Below are positions 8,114-15,620 of a DNA stretch of 64,000 bases, one piece after another. Location: the NCBI GenBank assembly GCA_964229355.1, contig CAXRDE010000012.1, forward strand, positions 108,095-172,094, written 5' to 3'. The translations under genes were made by a program, and so were the position numbers. Source of the DNA: CAXRDE01 sp964229355. GTDB taxonomy: Bacteria; Cyanobacteriota; Sericytochromatia; UBA7694. The notes beneath the pieces are model-generated. The model did not search any database and was not told the origin of the DNA. It was given only the letters and a program-made list of their open reading frames with translations. Each line of letters opens with the position of its first letter. Position 1 is the first letter of the stretch.

Positions 8114-9379
8114 TTAGTCCCCATCAAACTGGGGCAGGCGTTCGCCCCGCACCATATCTTCGAGGGTGTCTCGCTCACGAATCAGAGCGTACTGGTCGCC
8201 TTTGACCAGTACCTCTGCCGGGCGGGCGTAGGAATTGTAAAAAGAGGCCATGCTATACCCATAAGCCCCGGCACTCATCAGGGCCAGCAGATCGCCTTGC
8301 TGCACTTCAGGCAAATGGCGATCTTTGGCCAAATAGTCCCCGCTTTCGCAAATGGGGCCCACCAAATCCGCCACAAAGCCAGCGCCCTCACGGGGATTCA
8401 CCGCCTGTACCGCCTGGTAAGCATGATAAAGGGTAGGACGAATCAGGTGATGCATGCCCGTATCCACAATCACAAAACGCTTTTCGCGGTTTTGCTTGAG
8501 GTATTGCACCTCGGTTAACAGCACACCCGCATTGCCCGCAATCACACGACCGGGCTCAAAGATCAGCGTGCAGTCCAGATCGCGGGTGCGCTCCACAATA
8601 GCCTGGGTGTACTCTGAAGGCAGAGGCGGTTCTTCAGCATCATAGGGAATGCCCAGCCCCCCGCCCATATCCAGGTAACGAATCTGAAAGCCCTGCTTTT
8701 GTAGGTCTTGTACCAGGGTTTTAATGCGCGCCAGGGCGTCTAAAAAGGGCTGCATTCTGGTGATTTGTGAGCCAATATGGCAATCCACGCCCACCACTTC
8801 AATGTGCGATAACGCTTTGGCCCGCTCAAACACGGCAAAGGCATCGCGAATGTCGATGCCAAATTTGCTTTCGTACAGGCCCGTGGAAATATACGGGTGG
8901 GTTTTGGGATCGATGTCCGGGTTCACCCGCAGGGCAATGGGCGCCACTTTATCCATGGCCTGGGCCACCTGTTGAATGCGCTCCAGTTCGTCTGCGGACT
9001 CCACGTTAAACATTAAAATATTGGCGTTTAAGGCCGCCTGAATTTCGTGGGGCAATTTGCCCACCCCCGAATAGACAATTTTTCGGGGATTGGCCCCGGC
9101 CTGCAGGGCGCGATACAATTCTCCCCCCGACACAATATCAAAGCCGCTGCCCGCACGCACCAGCAGGTCCAAAATGGCCAGACTGGAATTGGCCTTCATG
9201 GCATAACAGATAATATGGTCGGTTTCTGAGGCCACCAGCGGGGCTTGAAACACTTCAAAATGCCGATTTAAGGTCGCCGAACTGTAAATGTAGCAAGGGG
9301 TCCCCACGGCCTTGGCAATGGTGTTGAGCGGCACTTGCTCACAGTAGAGGGTGTTGTGTTGGTAGTGAAAGTGATGAAT
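8114..9379 (-). CDS. lysA: Diaminopimelate decarboxylase LysA, probable ATT start
   Basis: PLP-dependent enzyme that decarboxylates meso-diaminopimelate to L-lysine, the last step of lysine synthesis. Visible motifs are ICYAMKANSS (PLP lysine), GGGLGIPYD, EPGRVIAGNAG, CESGDYLAKDR (substrate-binding Cys) and AYGYSMASFYN. The first ATG/GTG/TTG in frame is GTG 9334, but the 15 codons before it read IHHFHYQHNTLYCEQ, the conserved LysA N-terminus (normally MHxFxY...L.CE.VPL). This implies initiation at ATT (9377-9379). A GAGG (complement of 9389-9392) lies 9 nt upstream, and an in-frame stop shortly before leaves no standard start codon. A conventional call would be 8114-9334. Confidence 0.93.
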   Translation of the reverse strand: MHHFHYQHNTLYCEQVPLNTIAKAVGTPCYIYSSATLNRHFEVFQAPLVASETDHIICYAMKANSSLAILDLLVRAGSGFDIVSGGELYRALQAGANPRKIVYSGVGKLPHEIQAALNANILMFNVESADELERIQQVAQAMDKVAPIALRVNPDIDPKTHPYISTGLYESKFGIDIRDAFAVFERAKALSHIEVVGVDCHIGSQITRMQPFLDALARIKTLVQDLQKQGFQIRYLDMGGGLGIPYDAEEPPLPSEYTQAIVERTRDLDCTLIFEPGRVIAGNAGVLLTEVQYLKQNREKRFVIVDTGMHHLIRPTLYHAYQAVQAVNPREGAGFVADLVGPICESGDYLAKDRHLPEVQQGDLLALMSAGAYGYSMASFYNSYARPAEVLVKGDQYALIRERDTLEDMVRGERLPQFDGD

Positions 9380-9538
9380 GGTTCGGGTCCTCGCCTTACT
9401 GAAAGTACTGAATTAGTGTCTTTTTGACATTTTTTGCATTTTTTGTGTTTTTTTACGCAAGCTTGTTTCTTATGGTTTCTATAAGAAGATTAAGTAAAGA
9501 TTAAACTTATCTAAAGCCAACCCAAAGGGGATGTCACC

Positions 9539-10045
9539 ATGCAAATTCAACTTACGCCTTATCACGCTCGCATGATTGCGAACAATATTGATTATAACCG
9601 CAATGGTAAGATTGAGTCGCGTGAACTCAAGTTTCGCAACAACAGCAAGCGCTTAGCGGATTTTGATCGCAACGGCCGTGTCAGCACCGAAGAGCTGGCT
9701 TACTCCCTGATGCGTGGTGATGTGTATATTACCGCAGACCGTAAGGCTTACCCCACCTATGGTTATGGCTATCCCCGTCCCGGCTACGGCAATCCAGGTT
9801 ATGGTTATGGCAGCCCCCCTTATCGCTATGGCCCTGACGCCCCCATGCCCCAGCAACCTGGCTATCCTTATGGTCAAATTGGTTCTGGTGGTGGTATCGG
9901 TGCCATGGTAGGTACCACCATCGTAGGCGCTGGCGCAGGTGCTGCCATTGGTTATGCCATTAACCCCACCCATGCCATCATTGGCGGCGGCGCTGCCATC
10001 GGTGCAGTGGTCGGCCTGGCCGTGGGCGCTCTCTTAAAAGATTAA
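9539..10045 (+). CDS. EF-hand protein with Gly/Tyr/Pro-rich linker and glycine-zipper C-terminus
   Basis: Protein of 168 residues in three parts. Two consecutive EF-hand loops, 18-29 (DYNRNGKIESRE) and 41-52 (DFDRNGRVSTEE), have the Asp/Asn/Glu pattern needed for calcium. Residues about 70-110 are a Tyr-Gly-Pro-rich disordered linker. The C-terminal 50 residues are a glycine zipper (GAGAGAAIGYAINPTHAIIGGGAAIGAVVGLAVGALL, quoted only as a motif of small residues) that could insert in or pack on a membrane. There is no signal peptide. A strong terminator follows, so it is monocistronic. Calcium-dependent membrane association is an inference; no named family is recognised. Confidence 0.8.
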   Translation: MQIQLTPYHARMIANNIDYNRNGKIESRELKFRNNSKRLADFDRNGRVSTEELAYSLMRGDVYITADRKAYPTYGYGYPRPGYGNPGYGYGSPPYRYGPDAPMPQQPGYPYGQIGSGGGIGAMVGTTIVGAGAGAAIGYAINPTHAIIGGGAAIGAVVGLAVGALLKD

Positions 10046-10076
10046 TCTCTGCATTACATTTAAATATCCCCCCCTG

Positions 10077-10114
10077 TGGGTGAGCAATATAATATATTGC
10101 TCACCCATTTTTTT
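10077..10114 (+). terminator. Rho-independent terminator of the EF-hand gene
   Basis: A near-perfect 15-bp inverted repeat (TGGGTGAGCAATATA at 10077-10091 and its complement at 10093-10107) is followed by seven T residues. It lies 32 bases after the stop codon. Confidence 0.9.
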
Positions 10115-10126
10115 CGTCTTTAACCC

Positions 10127-11254
10127 TTAGAAGCGCAGGACCGCAGCCAGAGGGCTTTGCGTATCATTTGAGGCAGATGCCAGGGTATCAGCATCGACCG
10201 TGTAGACTTCGCCCCCGTGCAAAAGAGTTTCTACCGCTGCAGTATTGACAGGGTCCATCTCCCGCACTTCAATGACGGCAGTATCACTGACGGCCTCAGG
10301 TTGCAATACCAGCAATTTTTCAATGCGACTCTGCTTTGCGGCCTCAATCACCTGATCCACATCGCTGAGCAAGCGTTCACTGTTTTTCAGGGCCTGCACC
10401 GCAGACAGGGCCTCTTGACGTTGCTGGGCCAGGGGCTCGCTCACATGAGCTAACGCCTTTTCGTGCAGTTCTTTCACACTCAGGTGCTCCACGTTGCCCG
10501 CAATGGGTTTCTCCACAAGTCCCGCGTAATCACAGTGTTGCTTAAAGATCGCAAACACATAGTCTACCGCAGCCACCACCAGCGGCACCTTGGCCACTTT
10601 CAACATGTCACTGAGCCCTTTGTTAATGGCCTGGGCATAGGCGTGAATCTGCTGCTTACGGGTGTAGCCTTCTTCACCGTGACCATGGTAAACGGGGGAC
10701 TGGCCACCACCACCGCCCGTGTGAAATTGCAATTGCTTTTCAAAGACGTCGTATTGCAAGATTTCTTGTAAATTCTCTGGCAATTCCGCCGTCGGAATCT
10801 CCCGCATCTTCATGGCATCGGCTTCGTAGAGCTTGATTTGGTTCATGCTCAAAGCCAGCACATAAAAACGCTGCTCTGTGTCAAAGAAAGGAATCAAAGG
10901 CGTGATTTGGAAATGATGATTCACCACCACCTGCGATTGAAAATTCAAGGGCAAGCGGTAAATTTTATGAAAATCCTGGGCCAAAAAGAGAGCCAGCCCT
11001 TTGTTTTGGTATTGCCAAAACATACCGTCAGACAGCAGGTCTTTGGCAGGTTTAAGAATCGCATCTGACACACTGCCCCGCAAATCGTGCTCTTGCAACA
11101 AAAGCTCGGCTCGGGCAATGGCGTTCTTCAGGGCAATCTGGTCCCGGCGGTCCTGGGGTGGAGACACCTCATTTGTAGGCAGAAAGATCGAGATCGCTGG
11201 CCCGTTCTTATACGTCATCAACTGCTTAAGTTCCTGTACATCAAAATATTGCAT
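10127..11254 (-). CDS. baeRF3-type (bacterial archaeo-eukaryotic release factor-like) protein
   Basis: Protein of 375 residues resembling family 3 of the bacterial homologues of archaeal/eukaryotic peptide chain release factor 1. Typical features are the N-terminal PAISIFLPTNEVSPPQDRRDQIALKNAI, the middle FWQYQNKGLALFLAQ and a C-terminal Rossmann-like part ending with a VDADTLASASN...AAVLRF segment (short motifs only). By family analogy it may act on stalled ribosomes or peptidyl-tRNA, with a His/Gly-rich insert (HTGGGGGQSPVYHGHGEEG) near residue 185 where the eukaryotic GGQ loop would be. ATG 11254 is chosen over GTG 11263 because AAGGAG (complement of 11263-11268) overlaps the latter. The cellular role is unproven in bacteria. 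Confidence 0.7.
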   Translation of the reverse strand: MQYFDVQELKQLMTYKNGPAISIFLPTNEVSPPQDRRDQIALKNAIARAELLLQEHDLRGSVSDAILKPAKDLLSDGMFWQYQNKGLALFLAQDFHKIYRLPLNFQSQVVVNHHFQITPLIPFFDTEQRFYVLALSMNQIKLYEADAMKMREIPTAELPENLQEILQYDVFEKQLQFHTGGGGGQSPVYHGHGEEGYTRKQQIHAYAQAINKGLSDMLKVAKVPLVVAAVDYVFAIFKQHCDYAGLVEKPIAGNVEHLSVKELHEKALAHVSEPLAQQRQEALSAVQALKNSERLLSDVDQVIEAAKQSRIEKLLVLQPEAVSDTAVIEVREMDPVNTAAVETLLHGGEVYTVDADTLASASNDTQSPLAAVLRF

Positions 11255-11416
11255 CGTTCGCACTCCTTCAAATTTTAAGGTTTCAGTGTTTAGCCTAGAT
11301 AAAATCAGCCTAAAAGGTCGGAAAAAGTCAATAAAAAAGCCGTTAAAAACCCAATCTCTACCCAGGCCAAATGCGCAAAAAACTGCTAAGCTAATCTGAA
11401 AAAGGAGATGTGAAAC

Positions 11417-11701
11417 ATGTGGAAATCACTGATATGTGTGGCAGGACTCGTGCTGACCTTAAACGGCTGCTCCTGTTCAGAACAACAGGCCGAAGAACTC
11501 AACCAGGATCTCAATAAGGCCGGCAATATGGCCGGAGACGCCATCAACAGGGCCGAAAACTTAGCCGATACCGCTGCGGAGACGGCTGAAAAGAATCTGG
11601 AAGACGCCACGGATACGGCCAAAGACGTGGCCAATGACGCCTTAGATGGTGCAGACAAAGCCATTGACTCGGCCCGCGAAAATCTCAACGCACCAGACTA
11701 G
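11417..11701 (+). CDS. Small Ala-rich helical lipoprotein, LEA/apolipoprotein-like
   Basis: Lipoprotein of 94 residues. The signal peptide ends in LNGC (Cys18), and the rest is one long amphipathic helix rich in Ala, Asp, Glu and Asn with a loose 11-residue periodicity (AENLADTAAETAEKNLEDA), as in LEA group 3 proteins and apolipoproteins. This suggests a coiled coil or surface helix beneath a membrane. AAAGGAG lies about 10 nt before the ATG. The next gene begins 10 nt after the stop, so three envelope/unknown genes form one unit (11417-12667). Function not recognised. Confidence 0.78.
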   Translation: MWKSLICVAGLVLTLNGCSCSEQQAEELNQDLNKAGNMAGDAINRAENLADTAAETAEKNLEDATDTAKDVANDALDGADKAIDSARENLNAPD

Positions 11702-11711
11702 GAAAATATTC

Positions 11712-12149
11712 ATGTCTCAACAGGCACGCGCAAGGGTCCTTTACGCAGGTCCCGATGAACACGGACGCTACAAATACTGGTACGCAGAAACCCTTTGGAA
11801 AGCCGCTGAGCAGGCTGAGGTTCAAGAGGTGGAAGTGGCCAGCCTGGAGATCTTAGATGAAGTGGTCTGGTTTGGAGGGCATCAAAACATTGAGCCCACC
11901 ATCCGACGGGTTGCAGAGCGGGCACGCGACATCTTTCAGGCAGATCTTGGGTACCCCATTATTCAAATCCGCGGGGGCGAGATAATTGACGGAGCACACC
12001 GTATTGCCCGTGCCTACCTGGAAGGACGCTCTACAATCCGTGTCGCGGTGCTGGACGATTACCCACCCCATGATGGCACCGTCGCAGAAAACGAGACGGC
12101 TCCGCCGCCTATTTCACCCACTGCATATCCTGAAAATCCAAAGGAATGA
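11712..12149 (+). CDS. ParB/sulfiredoxin-fold domain protein of unknown function
   Basis: Cytoplasmic protein of 145 residues. It matches a widespread uncharacterised family marked by an early GRYKYWYAETLWKAAE, a central WFGG motif and a ParB-like motif IIQIRGGEIIDGAHRIARAYLEG, in which ParB-type proteins carry DGxHRxxA. The ParB/Srx fold can bind DNA or nucleotides (CTP, ATP) or act as a nuclease, but no partition role is implied by the neighbours. ATG 11712 is preceded by AGGAAA; an upstream in-frame ATG at 11646 lies inside the previous gene and is ignored. The 3' end overlaps the next gene by ATGA (12146-12149). Confidence 0.75.
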   Translation: MSQQARARVLYAGPDEHGRYKYWYAETLWKAAEQAEVQEVEVASLEILDEVVWFGGHQNIEPTIRRVAERARDIFQADLGYPIIQIRGGEIIDGAHRIARAYLEGRSTIRVAVLDDYPPHDGTVAENETAPPPISPTAYPENPKE

Positions 12150-12667
12150 CAAAAGGACTTTTGACAAGCCTTTGTATTTTTGGTTCCTTTGTCTTACCCA
12201 CGCACGCAGAAGAACAAAGCGAATCCCCCCTGTTTAGCCTTGAAGCCAAAATCGGCTTTGGCACCCCTCCTGTTATTTTTGATCCCGGACTTGTAGTTGA
12301 CATCACAGCCTTGTATTCCTCTTCACAGCAAAGTCCCTGGGTCTACTTTTTGGATTACGAATGGGAACGTCATTACACCACAATGACCGGTATGATCAGT
12401 GACTTTGAGACGCACATCGATTTTCAAACCCTTATGCTGGGCTATCGATATTATTTTGATTTCAACTGGCCTGTGAGTCCCTACTTCACCTTGTCTATAG
12501 GAGGAGCCGCGACCACCATCGGTCCTTCTAGCCCTCTTTTTTTTCCCGTCGTGGCCGGTGGGGTAGGCGGAGACTATATGCTCACCCCTCAAATAGGTAT
12601 TAACGTCGAAGCCAATGTACTGCTTTTTTTACTGCAGCTTAAGGCGGGCCTAAAATATGTGTTTTAA
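12146..12667 (+). CDS. Outer-membrane beta-barrel protein, unknown function
   Basis: Exported protein of 173 residues with a signal peptide ending near THA|EE. The mature part is a run of amphipathic beta strands with aromatic girdle residues (LMLGYRYYFDF, YFTLSIGGAA) and ends in LKAGLKYVF, the terminal Phe expected for recognition by the BAM machinery. It resembles small 8-stranded OmpA/OmpW-like barrels in length. Translation is coupled to the ParB-fold gene by ATGA. A similar-looking protein is encoded at 19622-20182. Role unknown. Confidence 0.75.
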   Translation: MTKGLLTSLCIFGSFVLPTHAEEQSESPLFSLEAKIGFGTPPVIFDPGLVVDITALYSSSQQSPWVYFLDYEWERHYTTMTGMISDFETHIDFQTLMLGYRYYFDFNWPVSPYFTLSIGGAATTIGPSSPLFFPVVAGGVGGDYMLTPQIGINVEANVLLFLLQLKAGLKYVF

Positions 12668-12748
12668 GGCTTTCAGGTTCAAGACCGGAATGACGTGGCG
12701 CCCGTGGTAAAATAGGTAGCCAGAGACCCTTAAGAAAGCAGAATAACC

Positions 12749-12979
12749 ATGGCACAGCGCGAAACCGAAATCCTTCAGCAAAGTTTGCTGCAACACCAGG
12801 CTCTGCAAGAACAACTTCAAACCCTTTTAAACACCTTGCAGCCTCTGTTAGAACAACCTGAGTTTTCAGAGCAACTGGCTGAAGCCGAGAGCTATCTCTA
12901 CGACGCCAAAGACGCCTTAGAGGACTTTGCCGAAGACTGCAAGAGCTGTCTTGAAGCCTGGCAAGAGGCCCAGTCATGA
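12749..12979 (+). CDS. Small acidic coiled-coil protein preceding methylmalonyl-CoA mutase
   Basis: Protein of 76 residues, nearly all helix-forming, rich in Gln and Glu with heptad leucines (LQQSLLQHQALQEQLQTLL). It has no signal peptide, no membrane segment and two cysteines near the C-terminus (DCKSCLEAW). Its ATGA overlap with the mutase start (12976-12979) indicates translational coupling, so it may assist the mutase, but no family is recognised. The 81-nt gap upstream is rich in G+C and shows a weak TAAAAT box near 12709. Confidence 0.6.
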   Translation: MAQRETEILQQSLLQHQALQEQLQTLLNTLQPLLEQPEFSEQLAEAESYLYDAKDALEDFAEDCKSCLEAWQEAQS

Positions 12980-15132
12980 AGCGCCCCGATTTCTCTCGCT
13001 TACCCCTGTACGATCAACAGGCCCCCACCGTTAATCCCCATCGCCAGATTGACCCCACCTTGCGTACCCACACCTATGAAGGCATTGACCTCAAAGCCTG
13101 CTACAGTGCCAGCGATTTACAGTACAATTTCTCAGCCTATTTGCCGGGCCTGCCGCCCTATTTGCGGGGGCCTTACCCCACCATGTACACCCAGCGCCCC
13201 TGGACCATTCGCCAATATGCCGGATTTTCGACCGCTGAAGAGAGCAATGCTTTTTACCGCCGCAATCTGGCTGCTGGTCAAAAAGGCCTTTCGGTCGCCT
13301 TTGATCTGGCCACGCACCGGGGCTATGACTCGGATCATGAGCGGGTGATTGGTGACGTGGGCAAAGCGGGGGTTGCCATCGATAGCGTCGAAGACATGAA
13401 GATTCTCTTTGAGGGTATTCCTCTCGATGAAATGTCGGTGTCCATGACCATGAACGGTGCTGTGTTGCCCATTATGGCCTTTTACATTGTGGCCGCCGAA
13501 GAGCAAGGGGTAGCTCCCCAACAGCTGTCGGGCACCATTCAAAACGACATTCTCAAAGAGTATATGGTGCGCAACACCTATATCTATCCCCCTGAACCCT
13601 CCATGCGCATTATTGGGGATATTTTTCGCTACACCGCCAGTACCATGCCCCGCTTTAACAGCATCAGCATTTCGGGCTACCACCTGCAAGAGGCCGGGGC
13701 CACCGCTGACTTAGAAATGGCCTATACCCTGGCCGATGGTTTAGAGTACGTGCGCACGGGCATGGCCGCCGGCCTCGATATCGACGCTTTTGCGCCCCGC
13801 CTGTCCTTTTTCTGGGCCCAGGGCATGAACATGTTTATGGAAATAGCAAAAATGCGCGCCGCCCGCTTGATCTGGGCCCAGCTCTTGCTCCCCTTTTCAC
13901 CCCAGAACCCCAAGTCCTCTATGCTGCGCACCCACTCCCAGACCTCGGGCTGGAGCCTGACAGAGCAAGATCCCTTTAACAATGTGGTGCGCACCAGCAT
14001 CGAAGCCATGGCGGCGGTGTTTGGTCACACCCAATCGCTGCACACCAACTCTTTAGATGAAGCCATTGCCTTGCCCACCGACTTTTCGGCCCGCATTGCC
14101 CGCAACACCCAATTGGTGCTGCAAAGCGAAAGCGATGTCTGCCACGCCATCGATCCCTGGGGCGGCGCGTATTATGTAGAGCACCTGACCGAACAATTGT
14201 TTGACAAGGCCTGGCAACACATTCAAGAGGTGGAATCCTATGGGGGCATGACCCGCGCCATTGAAGCCGGGATTCCCAAGCAACGCATTGAAGAAGCTGC
14301 CGCCCGCCGTCAGGCCGCCATTGACTCGGGCCAGGAAGCCATTGTAGGCGTCAACACCTATCGACTGGAACAAGAAGAAGCCTTAGACATTTTAGAGGTG
14401 GACAACACCAGCGTGCGCCAACAGCAAATTGCCCGCCTGGAAAGCCTACGGGCCGCCCGTGACGAAGCTGCCGTGCAGGCCTGCTTAAACGCCCTGACCG
14501 AAGGGGCGCGTGGTGACGCAAACCTTTTAAGCCTGGCCGTGGATGCCGCCCGCGCCCGCGCCACCCTCGGTGAAATCTCCGATGCCTTAGAAGAGGTCTT
14601 TGGCCGTTTTCAGGCTCGCAGTCAACTCATTACCGGCGTCTACAGCAAAACCTATGCCCACAGCGACGCCACCACCGTGGAAAGCGTACGTCAACAAACC
14701 GATGACTTTGCCGCTGAGCAGGGCCGCCGTCCGCGGATTTTGGTAGCCAAGATGGGCCAGGATGGCCATGATCGGGGCGCCAAGGTCATTGCCACCGCCT
14801 TTGCGGATCTGGGCTTTGATGTGGACGTGGGTCCGCTGTTTCAAACCCCTGCCGAAACCGCCCGCCAGGCCGCTGACAACGATGTCCATGTCATTGGCAT
14901 GAGCAGCCTGGCAGGTGGCCACAAAACCCTCTTACCCCAGCTCATTCAAGCCCTGGAAGCCGTGGGCCGTCCAGATATTCTCGTGGTCTGTGGGGGTGTC
15001 ATTCCCGCACAGGATTATGCTACGTTGTATGCACAAGGGGCCACCGCCATTTTTGGCCCAGGCACCCGCATTCCCACCGCTGCCAGCGAACTGGTAACAA
15101 AAATCAAGGAACACTTTGCCGATACTTTATGA
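12976..15132 (+). CDS. scpA: Methylmalonyl-CoA mutase, large (catalytic) subunit
   Basis: Adenosylcobalamin-dependent enzyme of 718 residues that interconverts methylmalonyl-CoA and succinyl-CoA in propionate metabolism. The substrate barrel covers about 1-540 and contains TMYTQRPWTIRQYAGF and RFNSISISGYHLQEAGA. The C-terminal B12 domain (about 580-715) carries the cobalt-ligating DxHxxG in KMGQDGHDRGAKVIA and the GGVIPAQDY loop. The length matches homodimeric enzymes such as E. coli ScpA. No small MutA subunit, epimerase or MeaB chaperone gene lies nearby. It overlaps the preceding coiled-coil gene and the following hicA gene by 4 nt each. Confidence 0.96.
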   Translation: MKRPDFSRLPLYDQQAPTVNPHRQIDPTLRTHTYEGIDLKACYSASDLQYNFSAYLPGLPPYLRGPYPTMYTQRPWTIRQYAGFSTAEESNAFYRRNLAAGQKGLSVAFDLATHRGYDSDHERVIGDVGKAGVAIDSVEDMKILFEGIPLDEMSVSMTMNGAVLPIMAFYIVAAEEQGVAPQQLSGTIQNDILKEYMVRNTYIYPPEPSMRIIGDIFRYTASTMPRFNSISISGYHLQEAGATADLEMAYTLADGLEYVRTGMAAGLDIDAFAPRLSFFWAQGMNMFMEIAKMRAARLIWAQLLLPFSPQNPKSSMLRTHSQTSGWSLTEQDPFNNVVRTSIEAMAAVFGHTQSLHTNSLDEAIALPTDFSARIARNTQLVLQSESDVCHAIDPWGGAYYVEHLTEQLFDKAWQHIQEVESYGGMTRAIEAGIPKQRIEEAAARRQAAIDSGQEAIVGVNTYRLEQEEALDILEVDNTSVRQQQIARLESLRAARDEAAVQACLNALTEGARGDANLLSLAVDAARARATLGEISDALEEVFGRFQARSQLITGVYSKTYAHSDATTVESVRQQTDDFAAEQGRRPRILVAKMGQDGHDRGAKVIATAFADLGFDVDVGPLFQTPAETARQAADNDVHVIGMSSLAGGHKTLLPQLIQALEAVGRPDILVVCGGVIPAQDYATLYAQGATAIFGPGTRIPTAASELVTKIKEHFADTL

Positions 15133-15410
15133 AACCCTCTACCCGTGATCAATTGCTCAAGGCCGCGCGCCATGGGCAAAAAACCCGTTACAACGAATTC
15201 AAAATGCTATTAGAGCAGTTTGGTTTTCGTCTGGCCAGCATGAACCGCCTGCACAATATTTTTAGCCACCCCCGGATTCCCGAACTGGTGAACATTCAAA
15301 ATATTAACGGCGAAATGAAAGCCTTTCAGGTCAAGCAGATTATTAACCTGGTGTACCGCTACCAACTGCGCGCCAAAGACGAAAGTGAGTCGTCGAACCA
15401 TGCAGAATAG
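15129..15410 (+). CDS. hicA: HicA-family toxin-like protein
   Basis: Protein of 93 residues resembling the longer HicA mRNA interferases found in cyanobacteria and relatives. The core is FGFRLASMNRLHNIFSHP, with His42 in the position of the HicA catalytic His, followed by a beta-strand part and an FQVKQIINLV helix. HicA cleaves mRNA unless bound by HicB. The gene starts inside the mutase stop codon (ATGA, 15129-15132) and overlaps hicB by 11 nt, the usual toxin-first order. Sitting inside a metabolic operon is unusual. Toxic activity is inferred from family and context only. Confidence 0.72.
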   Translation: MKPSTRDQLLKAARHGQKTRYNEFKMLLEQFGFRLASMNRLHNIFSHPRIPELVNIQNINGEMKAFQVKQIINLVYRYQLRAKDESESSNHAE

Positions 15411-15618
15411 ATACACCATTGTCATCAGCTACAGCGAACAAGACCTGGGTTATCTGGCAGATATTCCCGATCTGGCCTATTGCACCGCCTTTGGCAGCAC
15501 CCCCCGCGAAGCCCTTGAAGAAGTGGAGCGAGCCATGGCCGCCTGGTTACGCGCCGCCAAACAAGAGGGTAAAACCATCCCAGAGCCCAAACCCGGCTTT
15601 AATCCAGGAGAAATGTAG
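15400..15618 (+). CDS. hicB: HicB-family antitoxin
   Basis: Protein of 72 residues with the classic HicB N-domain: YTIVISYSEQDLGYLADIPD, then a Cys-containing turn, STPREALEEVERAMAAWL and the KTIPEPK tail. It has no C-terminal ribbon-helix-helix or HTH DNA-binding domain, so it probably neutralises HicA without repressing transcription itself. ATG 15400 is chosen; an in-frame GTG at 15385 is possible. Its 3' end contains the Shine-Dalgarno of the downstream ribonuclease gene. Confidence 0.82.
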   Translation: MQNRYTIVISYSEQDLGYLADIPDLAYCTAFGSTPREALEEVERAMAAWLRAAKQEGKTIPEPKPGFNPGEM

Positions 15619-15620
15619 TT

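Noticed and set aside
12639..12977. Minus-strand frame of 112 codons
   Set aside because: It is antisense to the small coiled-coil gene, which is coupled to the mutase and better supported.
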